The notes under the pieces were generated by a model, which did no database searches, was not told the origin of the DNA, and saw nothing but the letters and a program-made list of their open reading frames with translations. 64,000 nucleotides of DNA from Gimesia fumaroli. GTDB lineage: Bacteria; Planctomycetota; Planctomycetia; Planctomycetales; Planctomycetaceae. The translations under genes were made by a program, and so were the position numbers. The DNA lies in assembly GCF_007754425.1 (NCBI RefSeq), contig NZ_CP037452.1, forward strand, positions 6,675,164-6,739,163, given 5' to 3'. Position 1 is the stretch's first letter; every line of letters begins with the position of its first letter. This document shows, in pieces, positions 1 through 10,300 of this stretch.

Positions 1-64
1 TAGAGGGAGAGACTTATTTCTCCTGCGAACGACACCTGATCGGCTGGGAAGTTTTTACGAAGCC

Positions 65-330
65 ATGAGAAGACGGCGTGAAGCGCTGCGATGGCGTTTG
101 ATAACTGAGGTGCAGGGGAGCAGTGGTTTGGAAAATCGTGCTGAAACAAGCGGGTTTCATAGTGCTGATTTTCTCAGTGGTTTGAAAATGGTCACTGAAC
201 CAGTGGTGCTCACTCGCGCGCGACGTTATCTCCGCATGATCATGTTGATATGCGGGTTGCGGTCAAGTCGAAAATGATCAGCTCGTGTTGCTGAAATTGT
301 CAGGTGGGAGGCGGTTTTGAATGAACAACA
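65..330 (+). repeat. Dispersed degenerate repeat, copy A
   Basis: This stretch aligns with the reverse complement of about 18725-18990. Collinear blocks are GGTGCAGG (109-116), an AAATCG..CTGAAAC block (about 134-147), ATAGTGCT (159-166), CTCGCGCGCGACG (213-225), GATCAGC (276-282) and TCAGGTGGG (300-308). The distance from the first block to the 13-mer is 104 here and 102 in the other copy. The short open frame over it is not conserved in phase along its whole length (a 2-nt offset before the 13-mer), so I read it as non-coding or as a decayed element, not a gene. Confidence 0.65.
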
Positions 331-426
331 GGCAGTAAACGGAAGGTCTGCTCTGATGAAGAGAGCAAATACCAAAAAAGCGGGGACCTTAAAGCATAGG
401 CAGAGAACAATCGTTTCCCTTGCCTA

Positions 427-470
427 AGAAAAAGGCTCGCAAACGCCTGTTAAAAAGACATTTGCGAGCC
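427..470 (-). terminator. Rho-independent terminator of the Gfo/Idh gene
   Basis: There is a perfect 10-bp inverted repeat, GGCTCGCAAA (434-443) and TTTGCGAGCC (461-470). On the minus strand it is followed by a T tract (A run at 429-433 on the plus strand). It lies just downstream of the stop codon of the oxidoreductase gene that ends at 494. Confidence 0.85.
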
Positions 471-493
471 ATTGGACTTACTTGTTCTGCAGA

Positions 494-1864
494 TTACATG
501 TTGATTTCGTAACCTTTACGATTTTCTCGTGAGAGGAACGAGTTGGCCTGATCGTCGCCGATCACTTCTCGTTTGACCGGATCCCATTTGAGCCCTCGGT
601 CCAGACGCATGGCGATGTTCGAGAGATGACAGATCTCCAGCATCCGGTTATGCGACCAGACATCGGAAATCGGCTGCTTGCGGGAATTCATACCTTCGAT
701 GAAGTTCGCGGTATGATTCGCACTGACTTTGCCGCCATAAACTTTTTCAATGGCACCTTCCGGCAACGGATTGTCTTTCAGGGCTTCGACAGGCGCCCCA
801 ACAATCTTGCCACGGTTAACGAAGAACCGACCTTTCGTACCTTCGAAGAGAATGCCGTTATCGCCTTCGCTGGTGATAATCATTTCGACATCATCAGGCA
901 TATCGACTTGGATTTTGAATTTGGTAGCAGCGTTGTACTGATCTTGAACAACCGGATTCCCATCCTTGTATTCCACCGGCAACGAAAATTCCAGTGGTGT
1001 AATTTTGCTTGGCCCCGTGTCACTGGCGCCAAGTGCCCAACAGGCAATGTCGACATGATGTGCGCCCCAGTCGGTCAGTTTCCCGCCGGAGTATTCATGC
1101 CAGTTACGGAAAGAATAATGACAATTACTATAAAGCGGAACGCCGCCGCCATACCCCTTCCGCATTTCAGGCAGTGCCCGGTAATCTACTTTTGGTGCCG
1201 GCCCCAGCCAGAACTCGTAGTCGAGACCTTCAGGAACAGATGCTTTCGGAATGACCGGGGAAGCCGACATCCCATTGATGCCGCAGGTTACTTTTTTAAC
1301 CTTCCCGATGCGACCATCATTCACCAGCGCGACGGCCTGCAGGAACCGCTGTCCCGATTCCGATCGCTGCATCGTACCGACCTGGAAGACCCGGCCTGTC
1401 TGCTTCACAACTTTCTCGATCAACTTGCCTTCATCAATCGTCAGCGTCAATGGTTTTTCGCAGTAGACGTCTTTGCCTGCGAGCATTGCTTCTACCGCAA
1501 TCTTGGTATGCCAATGATCGGGTGTCGCAATCATGACGGCATCGATGTCTTTTCGATCGAGGACTTTTCGATAGTCTTTGTAGGAGTCCGGCTTCTTACC
1601 CTGTTTCTTCTTCGTTTTTTCGACGTTGTCTGCAAGAACGTTCGAATCGACATCAGCGAGTGCCGCGAAATCAGCAAATTTAAATGACTTTGAAGTAATC
1701 GCCCAGCCCTGGTTCCGCAGGCCAATGGTTGCAAAGACGGGCCGGTCGTTCGGTGACTGGTAACCGAAAGCACGATCAGCAGAAGGGCAGAAAATACTGG
1801 CAGCCCCTGCAAAGGCAGCTCCCTGAAGAAAATTGCGGCGCGTTATGTGTCGAGATGTAGGCAT
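494..1864 (-). CDS. Tat-exported Gfo/Idh/MocA-family oxidoreductase
   Basis: Predicted NAD(P)-dependent oxidoreductase of 456 residues acting on a sugar or sugar-derived compound. The N-terminus has a twin-arginine signal (RRNFLQ, residues 9-14) followed by a small hydrophobic Ala-rich stretch, so it should be exported folded with its cofactor. The Rossmann half occupies about residues 42-165 and contains the family EKP motif (136-138). The C-terminal half has the conserved DWGAHH motif (265-270) typical of planctomycete members. The start is supported by AAGAGGA about 9 nt upstream of the ATG. It is monocistronic, divergent from the RND operon, and ends in a strong terminator. Planctomycete genomes carry many such paralogues; the substrate cannot be read from sequence. 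Confidence 0.92.
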   Translation of the reverse strand: MPTSRHITRRNFLQGAAFAGAASIFCPSADRAFGYQSPNDRPVFATIGLRNQGWAITSKSFKFADFAALADVDSNVLADNVEKTKKKQGKKPDSYKDYRKVLDRKDIDAVMIATPDHWHTKIAVEAMLAGKDVYCEKPLTLTIDEGKLIEKVVKQTGRVFQVGTMQRSESGQRFLQAVALVNDGRIGKVKKVTCGINGMSASPVIPKASVPEGLDYEFWLGPAPKVDYRALPEMRKGYGGGVPLYSNCHYSFRNWHEYSGGKLTDWGAHHVDIACWALGASDTGPSKITPLEFSLPVEYKDGNPVVQDQYNAATKFKIQVDMPDDVEMIITSEGDNGILFEGTKGRFFVNRGKIVGAPVEALKDNPLPEGAIEKVYGGKVSANHTANFIEGMNSRKQPISDVWSHNRMLEICHLSNIAMRLDRGLKWDPVKREVIGDDQANSFLSRENRKGYEINM

Positions 1865-2237
1865 CGAGCGAGATCCTCTTGGAGTAATAATTCAGAAGTC
1901 GTGTATAGATACAGTACGATAACACCGCTCCCGACGTTGGATACGCCATGAAAACAGTGCGGTTCAGAACCTTATATTCTATACAAACCCCCTGATTGAG
2001 CACAACGCAGGATCGGCAACAAAAGAACAGTTCTCCATTACGACCTGAAACGGAAGTTCTGAAAAGGAGCCTGAAATGTCTATGCATTTCATTTTTTATT
2101 CCTAAATATCGATTTGAGATATTGCCTTGTTCAACTCACACACATAGACTACATGTAAACTATTTTCACAAAGATCATTAGTCAGGCTTACGGCTCTCCC
2201 CCTTAGCTCACCTGAATCAATTTGAGTGCTCCGAAAC
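1865..2237. other. Divergent intergenic region, oxidoreductase / RND operon
   Basis: About 370 bp between two divergent genes, so it must hold both promoters. No convincing sigma-70 pair was picked out. At 2145-2154 it carries TAGACTACAT, also found upstream of the blaI-like gene (18641-18650). Here it forms an ACTACATGTA core with a self-complementary TACATGTA (2148-2155), which could be an operator. Confidence 0.5.
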
Positions 2238-3686
2238 ATGATGACACCCAGCAGGGTTCACCTGCCGCCTGGAGGCATAGCTACTTTGAAAAGTCACCTG
2301 AAATCTCGACAGCTAAGAAGCACAGTGCTCCTGTGCTGTTTTTGCATCAGTCTCTTCGGCTGCAGCCAACAGCCAACAGCTCCTGCGCAGCAAGCTTTGC
2401 CTACAGTCACCGTTGCGAAACCGGTCACGAAACAGATTGTCGAATGGGATGCCTACACAGGTCGACTTGAAGCCGTCGATTTCGTTGAGATACGCGCCCG
2501 AGTCAGTGGATATTTACAGTCAACCCACTTTGACGAAGGACAGATCGTCGACAAAGGCGATCTGCTTTTTATCATTGATCCGCGCCCCTATCAGGCAGAA
2601 CTCAACGGAGCACAAGCCACTTTGAGTCAATCCAAATCTCAGCTGGTCCTGGCAAATGCGAAGTTGGAAGAAGCCAAAGCCCAACATCAGCAATCAGAAG
2701 CACAGTTGGGTTTATCAACGGCACAACTAAAACGTGCACGCTCATTGAAGGTAAAGAATGTCACTACTCAGGATGAGCTCGATCAACAGGAAGCCGCTTA
2801 CCTACAGGCCAAAGCAGACTTTGAAGCAAGCCAGGCCGGAATCAGTTCGGCGAAAGCTACGATCGAAACAGCAATGGCCGTCATTGAAGCAGCGAAAGCA
2901 GAAATCGAAGCAGCTCAGCTCAATTTAGACTACACGCAAATCTATGCCCCGGTTTCCGGTCGAATCAGCCGAAAGCATGTCACCGAAGGAAACCTGATTA
3001 ACGGCGGTACGACCAATTCAAGCCTGCTGACCACAATCACATCGGTGAAGCCAATTTACTGTAATTTCGATGCGAACGAGCAGGATGTCCTGAAATACAT
3101 CCGACAGGCACAAGCGGGAAAACGCGCCAGCTCTCGCGAGGCCAAGAACCCCGTCTTTCTAGGGCTGGTCGATGAAGCCGGCTTTCCCCACAAGGGACAC
3201 ATGGACTTTGTTGACAACCGATTTGATGCCGATACAGCCAGTATGCGAGCCAGGTGCGTCTTTCCGAATACAGATCAGGTACTTTTTCCGGGAATGTTTG
3301 CACGAATTCGGATTCCTGGCAGCGCTTCTTACAAAGCGGTTCTGATTCCTGATTCGGCCGTCGGCACTGATCAATCGGCGCAGTATGTCTATCTCGTCGC
3401 TGATAGTGTCGTCCAGCGTCGCATCGTCAAACTCGGTCCGATTGTGGATGGTCTCCGCGTTGTACGTGAAGGGCTAAAAGGAGATGAAACGCTGATCATC
3501 GAAGGTTTGCTGCAGGCGCGACCGGAGATGAAGGTTCAAACCCAGGAAGGTGTGATTGAAGTCGTCGAAGACGGTTTGCCTGATGACTATGAACCGCTGC
3601 CTCCCGAGCAATGGATCTCTCCCGATCCCGATCCTGTTCCGGAAAAGGTGACGTCTCTGATTCAAGCACAAGGGGACGTTCAATGA
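2238..3686 (+). CDS. RND efflux periplasmic adaptor (membrane fusion lipoprotein)
   Basis: Adaptor linking an inner-membrane RND pump to an outer-membrane channel. After a short basic N-terminus and hydrophobic stretch comes a lipobox ending in LFGC, so the protein is probably a lipoprotein. A biotinyl-lipoyl-like half (ARVSGYLQ and DKGDLLFIIDPRPYQ) is followed by an Ala/Glu/Gln-rich coiled-coil hairpin of about 110 residues. The second lipoyl half (YAPVSGRISRKHVTEGNLI) and beta-barrel/membrane-proximal domains follow. A GTG at 2226 is an alternative start; neither start has a clear Shine-Dalgarno. The stop codon overlaps the pump gene's ATG as ATGA. This is an AcrA/MexA-type protein; the exported substrate is unknown. 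Confidence 0.93.
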   Translation: MMTPSRVHLPPGGIATLKSHLKSRQLRSTVLLCCFCISLFGCSQQPTAPAQQALPTVTVAKPVTKQIVEWDAYTGRLEAVDFVEIRARVSGYLQSTHFDEGQIVDKGDLLFIIDPRPYQAELNGAQATLSQSKSQLVLANAKLEEAKAQHQQSEAQLGLSTAQLKRARSLKVKNVTTQDELDQQEAAYLQAKADFEASQAGISSAKATIETAMAVIEAAKAEIEAAQLNLDYTQIYAPVSGRISRKHVTEGNLINGGTTNSSLLTTITSVKPIYCNFDANEQDVLKYIRQAQAGKRASSREAKNPVFLGLVDEAGFPHKGHMDFVDNRFDADTASMRARCVFPNTDQVLFPGMFARIRIPGSASYKAVLIPDSAVGTDQSAQYVYLVADSVVQRRIVKLGPIVDGLRVVREGLKGDETLIIEGLLQARPEMKVQTQEGVIEVVEDGLPDDYEPLPPEQWISPDPDPVPEKVTSLIQAQGDVQ

Positions 3687-6600
3687 AGTTCCCGCATTTC
3701 TTCATCGAGCGTCCGATCTTTGCGTCCGTGCTTTCATTCATGGTCGTCTTAGTCGGGCTACTCGCTTACTTTATGCTGCCGGTATCTCAATATCCGAATG
3801 TCGCACCACCAACGATTGTCGTTCGAGCCAGTTATCCCGGAGCAACGCCGCAGGTCATCGCAGACACGGTCGCTACTCCCATCGAACAGGAAATGAACGG
3901 CGTTGACAATATGCTCTACATGGAATCGTCATCCAGTAGCGACGGTACCATGCAGTTAACTGTAACCTTCAAACTAGGCACCGACCTGGATGATGCACAG
4001 GTGCTGGTTCAGAACCGTGTTGCGGTAGCCGAAGCGCGCCTGCCGGAAGCAGTTCGTCAGATTGGTGTGACCACCCGCAAACAGATTCCCGACATGCTGA
4101 TGGTGGTGCATCTGAATTCGCCGGACAACAGCCGAGATCAGCTTTATATCAGTAACTTCGCCTTTCTCCGAATTCGTGATTCGCTCATGCGACTGGATGG
4201 AGTTGGTGACATTCGTGTCGCCGGCGGTAACGAATACTCGATGCGGATCTGGCTGGATATCGAGAAAATGACCCACGTCGGCCTGACGGTAGGCGACGTG
4301 GTACAAGAAGTTCGCCAGCAGAATGTCCAGGTCGCAGCCGGGGTCATCGGCCAGCCCCCTATAGATTCCAGTGGTGCATTTCAGCTAAATGTCACGACAC
4401 AGGGACGGTTAGAGGAAGTCGAAGAATTCGGTCAAATCGTCGTCAAACGAGGCGAGGATGGCCGCGTCACACGATTGAGTGATGTCGCACGGATCGAACT
4501 CGGTGCTCAGGACTATTCACGAATCAGCTACCTGGATGGAAAGCCTGCCGTTGCGATTCTCATATATCAAAGACCGGGGACGAACGCCGTTGATGCTGCC
4601 GCGGAAGTGAAACAGACGATGGCCCGGTTGAACAAAGACTTTCCCGATGGTGTGGGCTACGAGATTGCTTATAACCCGACCGATTATGTAGAAGAATCCA
4701 TCGCCGAGGTCTTCAGTACGCTTTACATTACAACAGGGCTCGTGGTTTTGACCGTGTTTCTGTTCCTGCATGGATGGCGCCCCACAATCATCCCCGTGAT
4801 TGCAATTCCCATTTCGCTGATCGGTACGTTCGCCGCCATGCAGCTCTTTGGGGTCACACTCAACACGCTCTCACTGTTCGGACTCGTACTCGCGATCGGT
4901 ATCGTTGTCGATGATGCGATCGTGGTGGTCGAAAATGTGGAGCGTTTGATCGGTGAAGGACTTTCTCCACGCGAGGCAACACACAAAGCGATGGACGAAG
5001 TCGGCTCTGCCCTCATTGCAACGACCCTCGTATTAATCGCGGTTTTTGTGCCGACCATGTTTGTCCCAAGCCTCAGCGGCCGGTTCTATCAGCAGTTTGC
5101 CCTCACGATCGCGATTTCGACTGCATTCTCAACCTTTGTCTCACTGACTCTCAGCCCTGCACTCTGCGCACTGTTGCTCAAACCGAAAGACGCGGAACGA
5201 AACGCCATGGGCAAGGTAGTCGATAAATTGTTCGGCTGGTTTTTCCGACTTTTCAATCGCTTTTTTGATTTCACCGGCAACATCTATGCCGGCATGATTT
5301 CTCGCATCATACGAGTGTCCGGCGTTTCACTCGTACTTTACGGCGGACTACTGGTGGCAACCTGGTTCAGCTTCGGAATGGTTCCCTCAGGATTCATCCC
5401 CGCGCAGGATCAGGGATATATTATCGTCAGTATTCGGCTGCCTGACGGTGCCTCTCTCGCACGAACCGATGTCATCACCCAACGCGTCGCTGCCATTGGC
5501 AGTAAGATTGACGGCGTCGCACATTCGGTCGGAATTGCAGGACTGTCCGGGTCCACTTTTACCATCAGCCCAAACGCCGCTGTGACCTTCCTTCCACTGG
5601 AAGATGCGAAAGTACGCGCCACACGGGGCCGCGGTGTCAATGAGATCGTTGCTGACTTACGTCGCGAAGTCGCTTCGATCAATGAAGCACAGATTTTTAT
5701 TATTCCTCCTCCACCGGTGCGTGGCATCGGACGTGGCGGTGGATACAAAATGTATGTGCAGGATCAAGGGGGAGCCGGCGTTGCTGCGCTGAACCAGGTG
5801 ACCCAACGCATGGTGGGACAAGCCAATCAGCAACCCGGACTGGTTCAGGTTTTCTCAAACTTCCGTACGAGCGTGCCTCAAATTTATGCTAAAGTGGACC
5901 GTACCAAAGCCCAGATGCTCGACATCCCCATTAATAATGTGTTTGAAGCTCTCGAGGTCTATCTCGGGTCGGTCTATGTCAATGACTTCAACTTCCTCGG
6001 ACGAACCTACCGCGTTACAGCCCAGGCAGAACCGGAATTCCGTGACGAGCCAGACGATATCCTGCGCTTGCGAACGCGCAGCGCTCGCGGAACGAGTGTG
6101 CCCCTCGGCTCAGTGGTTCAACTGGAACGGACATCCGGTCCGGATCGACTGGTCCGTTTCAATCTGTTTCCTGCTGCTGATCTTAATGGTGACACAGTTC
6201 CAGGTTTCAGTACCGGTCAGTCATTAAACACCATGGAAGCGCTAGCTGATGAGAATCTTCCGCCAGGCTTTGGTTACGCCTGGACCGAAATTGCCTTCCA
6301 GGAACGCCAGGCAGGCAACACCATTATATTTCTCTTTCCACTGGCCGTGTTATTTGTTTTTCTCACACTGTCTGCACAATACGAAAGCTGGCTGCTGCCA
6401 CTGGCGATTATTTTAATTGTTCCTCTCTGCCTGCTGTTTGCGATCGTCGGAATCTGGTTTCGCGGCATGGACAATAATATCTTGACCCAGATCGGTTTCA
6501 TCGTACTCGTGGGACTGGCCTGTAAAAATGCGATTCTCATTGTGGAATTTGCGAAAGCCGAAGAAGACGCCGGCAAAGACCGTTTCCAAGCGGCCATCGA

Positions 6601-6922
6601 TGCCTGCCGTTTGAGATTACGGCCTATTCTAATGACGGCATTCTCATTCATTCTGGGAGTCATTCCCCTGCTGATCGCCACCGGTGCTGGCTTCGAAATG
6701 AGGCGTGTTCTCGGAACCGCAGTCTTCAGCGGAATGCTGGGTGTGACTCTATTTGGCTTATTCCTGACTCCGGTTTTCTACGTCGTACTGCGACGCTTCG
6801 CCAAAAAACCAGCCGCGAAAGTGTCAGATGAAGCAGCATCTACTCAGAAAGATCCAGGCTTAGTCACAGCCGTCACGAGCACCACGAAGGCCCCAGTAAA
6901 CCAGAAACCCGATGATAAGTAA
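3683..6922 (+). CDS. RND multidrug efflux pump, HAE-1 (AcrB-like) permease
   Basis: Proton-driven inner-membrane exporter of about 1079 residues, the normal size for AcrB homologues. It starts at the ATG overlapping the adaptor's stop (KFPHFFIERPIFA N-terminus, typical of the family). It has the twelve-helix RND layout with two large periplasmic loops. Proton-relay residues are present: the Asp pair D410/D411 in DDAIVVVENVER of TM4 and Lys948 in CKNAILIVEFAK of TM10. This marks it as a drug-type pump rather than a heavy-metal one. The frame is open upstream of the ATG, but that part overlaps the adaptor gene. No TolC-like gene follows, so the channel must be encoded elsewhere. Confidence 0.95.
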   Translation: MKFPHFFIERPIFASVLSFMVVLVGLLAYFMLPVSQYPNVAPPTIVVRASYPGATPQVIADTVATPIEQEMNGVDNMLYMESSSSSDGTMQLTVTFKLGTDLDDAQVLVQNRVAVAEARLPEAVRQIGVTTRKQIPDMLMVVHLNSPDNSRDQLYISNFAFLRIRDSLMRLDGVGDIRVAGGNEYSMRIWLDIEKMTHVGLTVGDVVQEVRQQNVQVAAGVIGQPPIDSSGAFQLNVTTQGRLEEVEEFGQIVVKRGEDGRVTRLSDVARIELGAQDYSRISYLDGKPAVAILIYQRPGTNAVDAAAEVKQTMARLNKDFPDGVGYEIAYNPTDYVEESIAEVFSTLYITTGLVVLTVFLFLHGWRPTIIPVIAIPISLIGTFAAMQLFGVTLNTLSLFGLVLAIGIVVDDAIVVVENVERLIGEGLSPREATHKAMDEVGSALIATTLVLIAVFVPTMFVPSLSGRFYQQFALTIAISTAFSTFVSLTLSPALCALLLKPKDAERNAMGKVVDKLFGWFFRLFNRFFDFTGNIYAGMISRIIRVSGVSLVLYGGLLVATWFSFGMVPSGFIPAQDQGYIIVSIRLPDGASLARTDVITQRVAAIGSKIDGVAHSVGIAGLSGSTFTISPNAAVTFLPLEDAKVRATRGRGVNEIVADLRREVASINEAQIFIIPPPPVRGIGRGGGYKMYVQDQGGAGVAALNQVTQRMVGQANQQPGLVQVFSNFRTSVPQIYAKVDRTKAQMLDIPINNVFEALEVYLGSVYVNDFNFLGRTYRVTAQAEPEFRDEPDDILRLRTRSARGTSVPLGSVVQLERTSGPDRLVRFNLFPAADLNGDTVPGFSTGQSLNTMEALADENLPPGFGYAWTEIAFQERQAGNTIIFLFPLAVLFVFLTLSAQYESWLLPLAIILIVPLCLLFAIVGIWFRGMDNNILTQIGFIVLVGLACKNAILIVEFAKAEEDAGKDRFQAAIDACRLRLRPILMTAFSFILGVIPLLIATGAGFEMRRVLGTAVFSGMLGVTLFGLFLTPVFYVVLRRFAKKPAAKVSDEAASTQKDPGLVTAVTSTTKAPVNQKPDDK

Positions 6923-7344
6923 GGCCGACTGCCTGATAGTTGAGGCGCGTCGGAGCTTTGGCAATCATTGAACCGCAGGTAACCCCGTGCGGCTGGTTTT
7001 GTTTGTGGTAACTTGTCAGTCGGCGTTCCCTGTCCCACCACGCTGTCGACTCTGAGGTGTTCGCCATTAGCAGAACGACGTTAGCCCCGATAGCTCCTCA
7101 GTCTGTTTTTGACTACACATCACGGTGTTTTTTGCAAAGACCAATTCGAATCAAAAAAACACGACCAGACACTGTCAATGAACGGCCGGTAAAATATCGC
7201 AACAAAAATTGCGCAAAATACCATCTACTTTGATTGACGTCATGCTAAGATGAAATGGGGGACAACTGCATTCGAGTTGTGCCTGTTCTCTTTTCCTGTC
7301 ACCAGGATCGACTCTTTTCTTTGAACTTGACAGAGAAACCAATT
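6923..7344. other. Intergenic region after the RND operon
   Basis: About 420 bp. It contains a weak hairpin followed by T's (6973-7005) and a short inverted repeat CGCAA-N6-TTGCG (about 7198-7213). A possible in-frame upstream ATG for the next gene lies at 7255. Nothing else recognised. Confidence 0.4.
6973..7005 (+). terminator. Possible weak terminator of the RND operon
   Basis: CCGCA (6973-6977) pairs with TGCGG (6988-6992), followed by TGGTTTTGTTT. The stem is only 5 bp, so this is tentative. Confidence 0.3.
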
Positions 7345-10300
7345 ATGCCGCTCGCATTACAATTCACCACCCGAAATACCATTCGCACCTTTGCCTGTCT
7401 CGTTTCTTTCCTGCTGCTGGCGATTTCAACGTCAACCGCTTCAGCCAAAGAACTCGATCTCCTCTTTATCGGCGACAACGGGCATCATCAGCCATCACGT
7501 CGCTTCGAGGAACTTGCCCCCGCTCTATTAGAGCGCGGGATTACCTTACGGTACACCGATCGCATGGAGGACATTGATCCAAAGACACTCTCCCAATTCG
7601 ATGGTCTGGTCCTGTACGCCAACATCGATCGCATCGAGGATGCCCAGGCGAAAGCGTTGCTCAATTATATTGCGGAGGGGCACGGTTTCATTCCACTGCA
7701 TTGTGCGACTTATTGCTGGCGGAATAACAAAGAGATCGTGGCCTTGATGGGCGCTCAGTTTCAGCGGCATGGCGGCCAGGTCTTCACCACAGAGATCGCA
7801 CGACCGAATCACCCGATTATGCAGGGTTACAACAGCTTCACCAGCTGGGACGAAACTTACATTCATCACCTGCACAATGAAAAAAATCGAACCGTACTTG
7901 AGTACCGAGTCCAGGGCGATCAGGCAGCAGGCAGGATACGCGAACCCTGGACATGGATTAAAACACATGGCAAAGGCCGTGTTTTTTATACCGCATGGGG
8001 ACATGACCAGCGCACGTTTAAGAATCCCGGCTTCCAAAATCTGGTAGAACGCGGCATTCGCTGGGCGTGTGGCGATGATCCGACCAACGTCCCCGCTTTC
8101 AGCGATCCCAACATCTTTACCGCTCCCCCAATGACAGAACTCCGCCATGATCTGAAGAAATTCGAGTACGTCGATGTCGGTCCAAAAATCCCCAACTACA
8201 CCCCGGGTAAAAAATGGGGCACGCAGAGCGCACCACGCAACTTAATGCAGAAACCATTGCCTGTTGAAGAATCGATCAAGCATTTTGTCACACCCCAGGG
8301 CATGGCGGTCCGGCGTTATGCAGACGAGCGAGACTTTCATTCCAAGCCGATCGCGATGACATGGGATGAACGAGGCCGCCTCTGGGTTTGCGAGACCGTT
8401 GATTACCCCAATGAGTTAGGAAAAGATCGCGACCGTATCCGAATCTGTGAGGATACCGACGGTGACCATGTGGCTGACAAATTCACGGTATTCGCAGAAG
8501 GCTTGAGTATTCCCACCGCCATCGTCATCGTTCGCGGTGGCGCCGTCGTGCAAAACGGCACTGAAACAATCTATTTAAAAGACACCAATGGCGATGACAT
8601 TGCCGATCAGAAAACAACTCTCATTTCAAACTGGACACTAGGAGACACGCACGGCGGCGTCAGTAATTTCCGCTACGGTCTGGATAACTGGATCTGGGCG
8701 ATGCAGGGCTACAACAAAAGCACCCCCAAATTCAACGGCCAGGCCACACAATCGTTCGGACAGGGATTCTGGCGTTTCAAACTCTCACAGACGGATCCGC
8801 CACAAGTCACCGACCTGGAGTTTATTCGTTCGAGTGATAATAACACCTGGGGACTGGGAATCAGTGAAGAAGGTCTCATCTTTGGTTCCACTGCGAATCG
8901 CAACCCCAGCATGTTCATGCCGATACCCAATCGATATTACGAACGGGTTCGCGGCTGGGCGCCTTCGACCCTGCATTCGATTGCAGACACATATCATTTC
9001 AAGCCGATCACAGAAAAAATTCGCCAGGTGGATCACCACGGTGGATACACGGCTGCAGCAGGCCATGCACTTTACACGGCCCGCACATTTCCACAACAGT
9101 GGTGGAACAAGACCGCCTTTGTCTGCGGTCCCACAGGTCACCTCGTAGGCACGTATGTGCTGCGCCGTAATGGTGCGAATTACGAATCGACCAGTCCCAT
9201 CAACCTGCTTGCCAGTGATGATGAGTGGAGTGCGCCCGTCCTCGCAGAAGTCGGCCCGGACGGCGCCGTCTGGGTGATCGACTGGTACAACTACATCGTC
9301 CAACATAACCCGACGCCTCACGGCTTCAAGACAGGCAAGGGCAGGGCGTACGAAAGTGATTTGAGAGACAAAAAACACGGGCGAATTTATCGCGTCGTGC
9401 CTGTCACAAAAAAAGGCGACAATCTCCACGACGCTGATAGCCTTGCAAATAAATCGAACAAAGAACTGGTTGATGTACTCAAGCACCCATCCTTTGTCTG
9501 GCGTCTGCAGGCGCAGCGTCTGCTCATCGAACGGAATGCAGATGATGTCCTGCAATCCCTGGTGCCGCTGGTTGGCGATCAGAGTGTCGATGAAACGGGC
9601 CTCAACGTGGGAGCCATCCACGCACTCCACACTTTGAAAGGCCTGGGATACGTTCAACTTGATACACGTTTCAAGGCTGCCGGCTTTGTGACTCGTTGCC
9701 TCGAAAACGGACTGACTCATCCGTCAGCAGGAGTCCGGCGAAATGCGATTGCCGTTTTACCAACAGACAAACTCGGATTGCAATTACTACTGGCGCATCG
9801 CCGTTTGTTTGATGACCCCGACACCCAGGTACGCTTGCAGGCGATTCTGACACTTGCCGATCTGCCTGCTTCAGACCAGGCAGGAAAACTCGTCGCCGAG
9901 CTTGCCGCAAAAGAAACCGATGGAATCTTGATTGACGGACTGACGTCAGCCGCCGCGGCGCATGCCATTCCCTTTTTACAATCGGTCACCTCGCAGAAAG
10001 CACGTCCTTCTGCGAACGCGAATATTCAGATTGCTCGTGCCATCGCCGAGCATATTGCCCGCGGCAGACCTGATGTAGAAACTCTGCAATCCATTATCTC
10101 AGGAATGCAAGACGCTAATCCTGCTGTAGTCAGTGCCATCCTGAATGGCTTGACGGAGGGACTGCCAACGAAGTTCACGATTACCAGGTCGGCATCCCTG
10201 GACTCCGCTTTGGTTTCGACATTCAAGAGTGTCGATGCGGGATCCAAAGTCAAGTTAATTCAACTCGCAAACCAGTGTCACACAGCTGCGTTGAATGAGT

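Larger units (their letters stand above)
1..493. other. Gene-poor left end
   Basis: No convincing gene. A 70-codon open frame at 65-277 has no good ribosome binding site, and its sequence is largely accounted for by a dispersed repeat (about 65-330) that has a second copy near 18.7-19.0 kb. The right end holds the terminator of the minus-strand oxidoreductase gene. I see nothing else in the stretch. Confidence 0.6.

Noticed and set aside
65-277. 70-codon plus-strand frame
   Set aside because: No RBS; its sequence is a repeat copy and its frame is not conserved with the other copy.
626-1687. 353-codon plus-strand open frame
   Set aside because: It is antisense to the Gfo/Idh gene, which has a Tat signal, an EKP motif, an RBS and a terminator; the antisense frame has no recognisable features.
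3611-3682. Upstream extension of the RND pump frame
   Set aside because: It lies within the adaptor's reading frame; the ATGA overlap at 3683 and the KFPHFFIERPIFA N-terminus mark the real start.
8785-9720. 311-codon minus-strand open frame
   Set aside because: It is entirely antisense to the propeller domain of the cytochrome fusion and has no domain or RBS.
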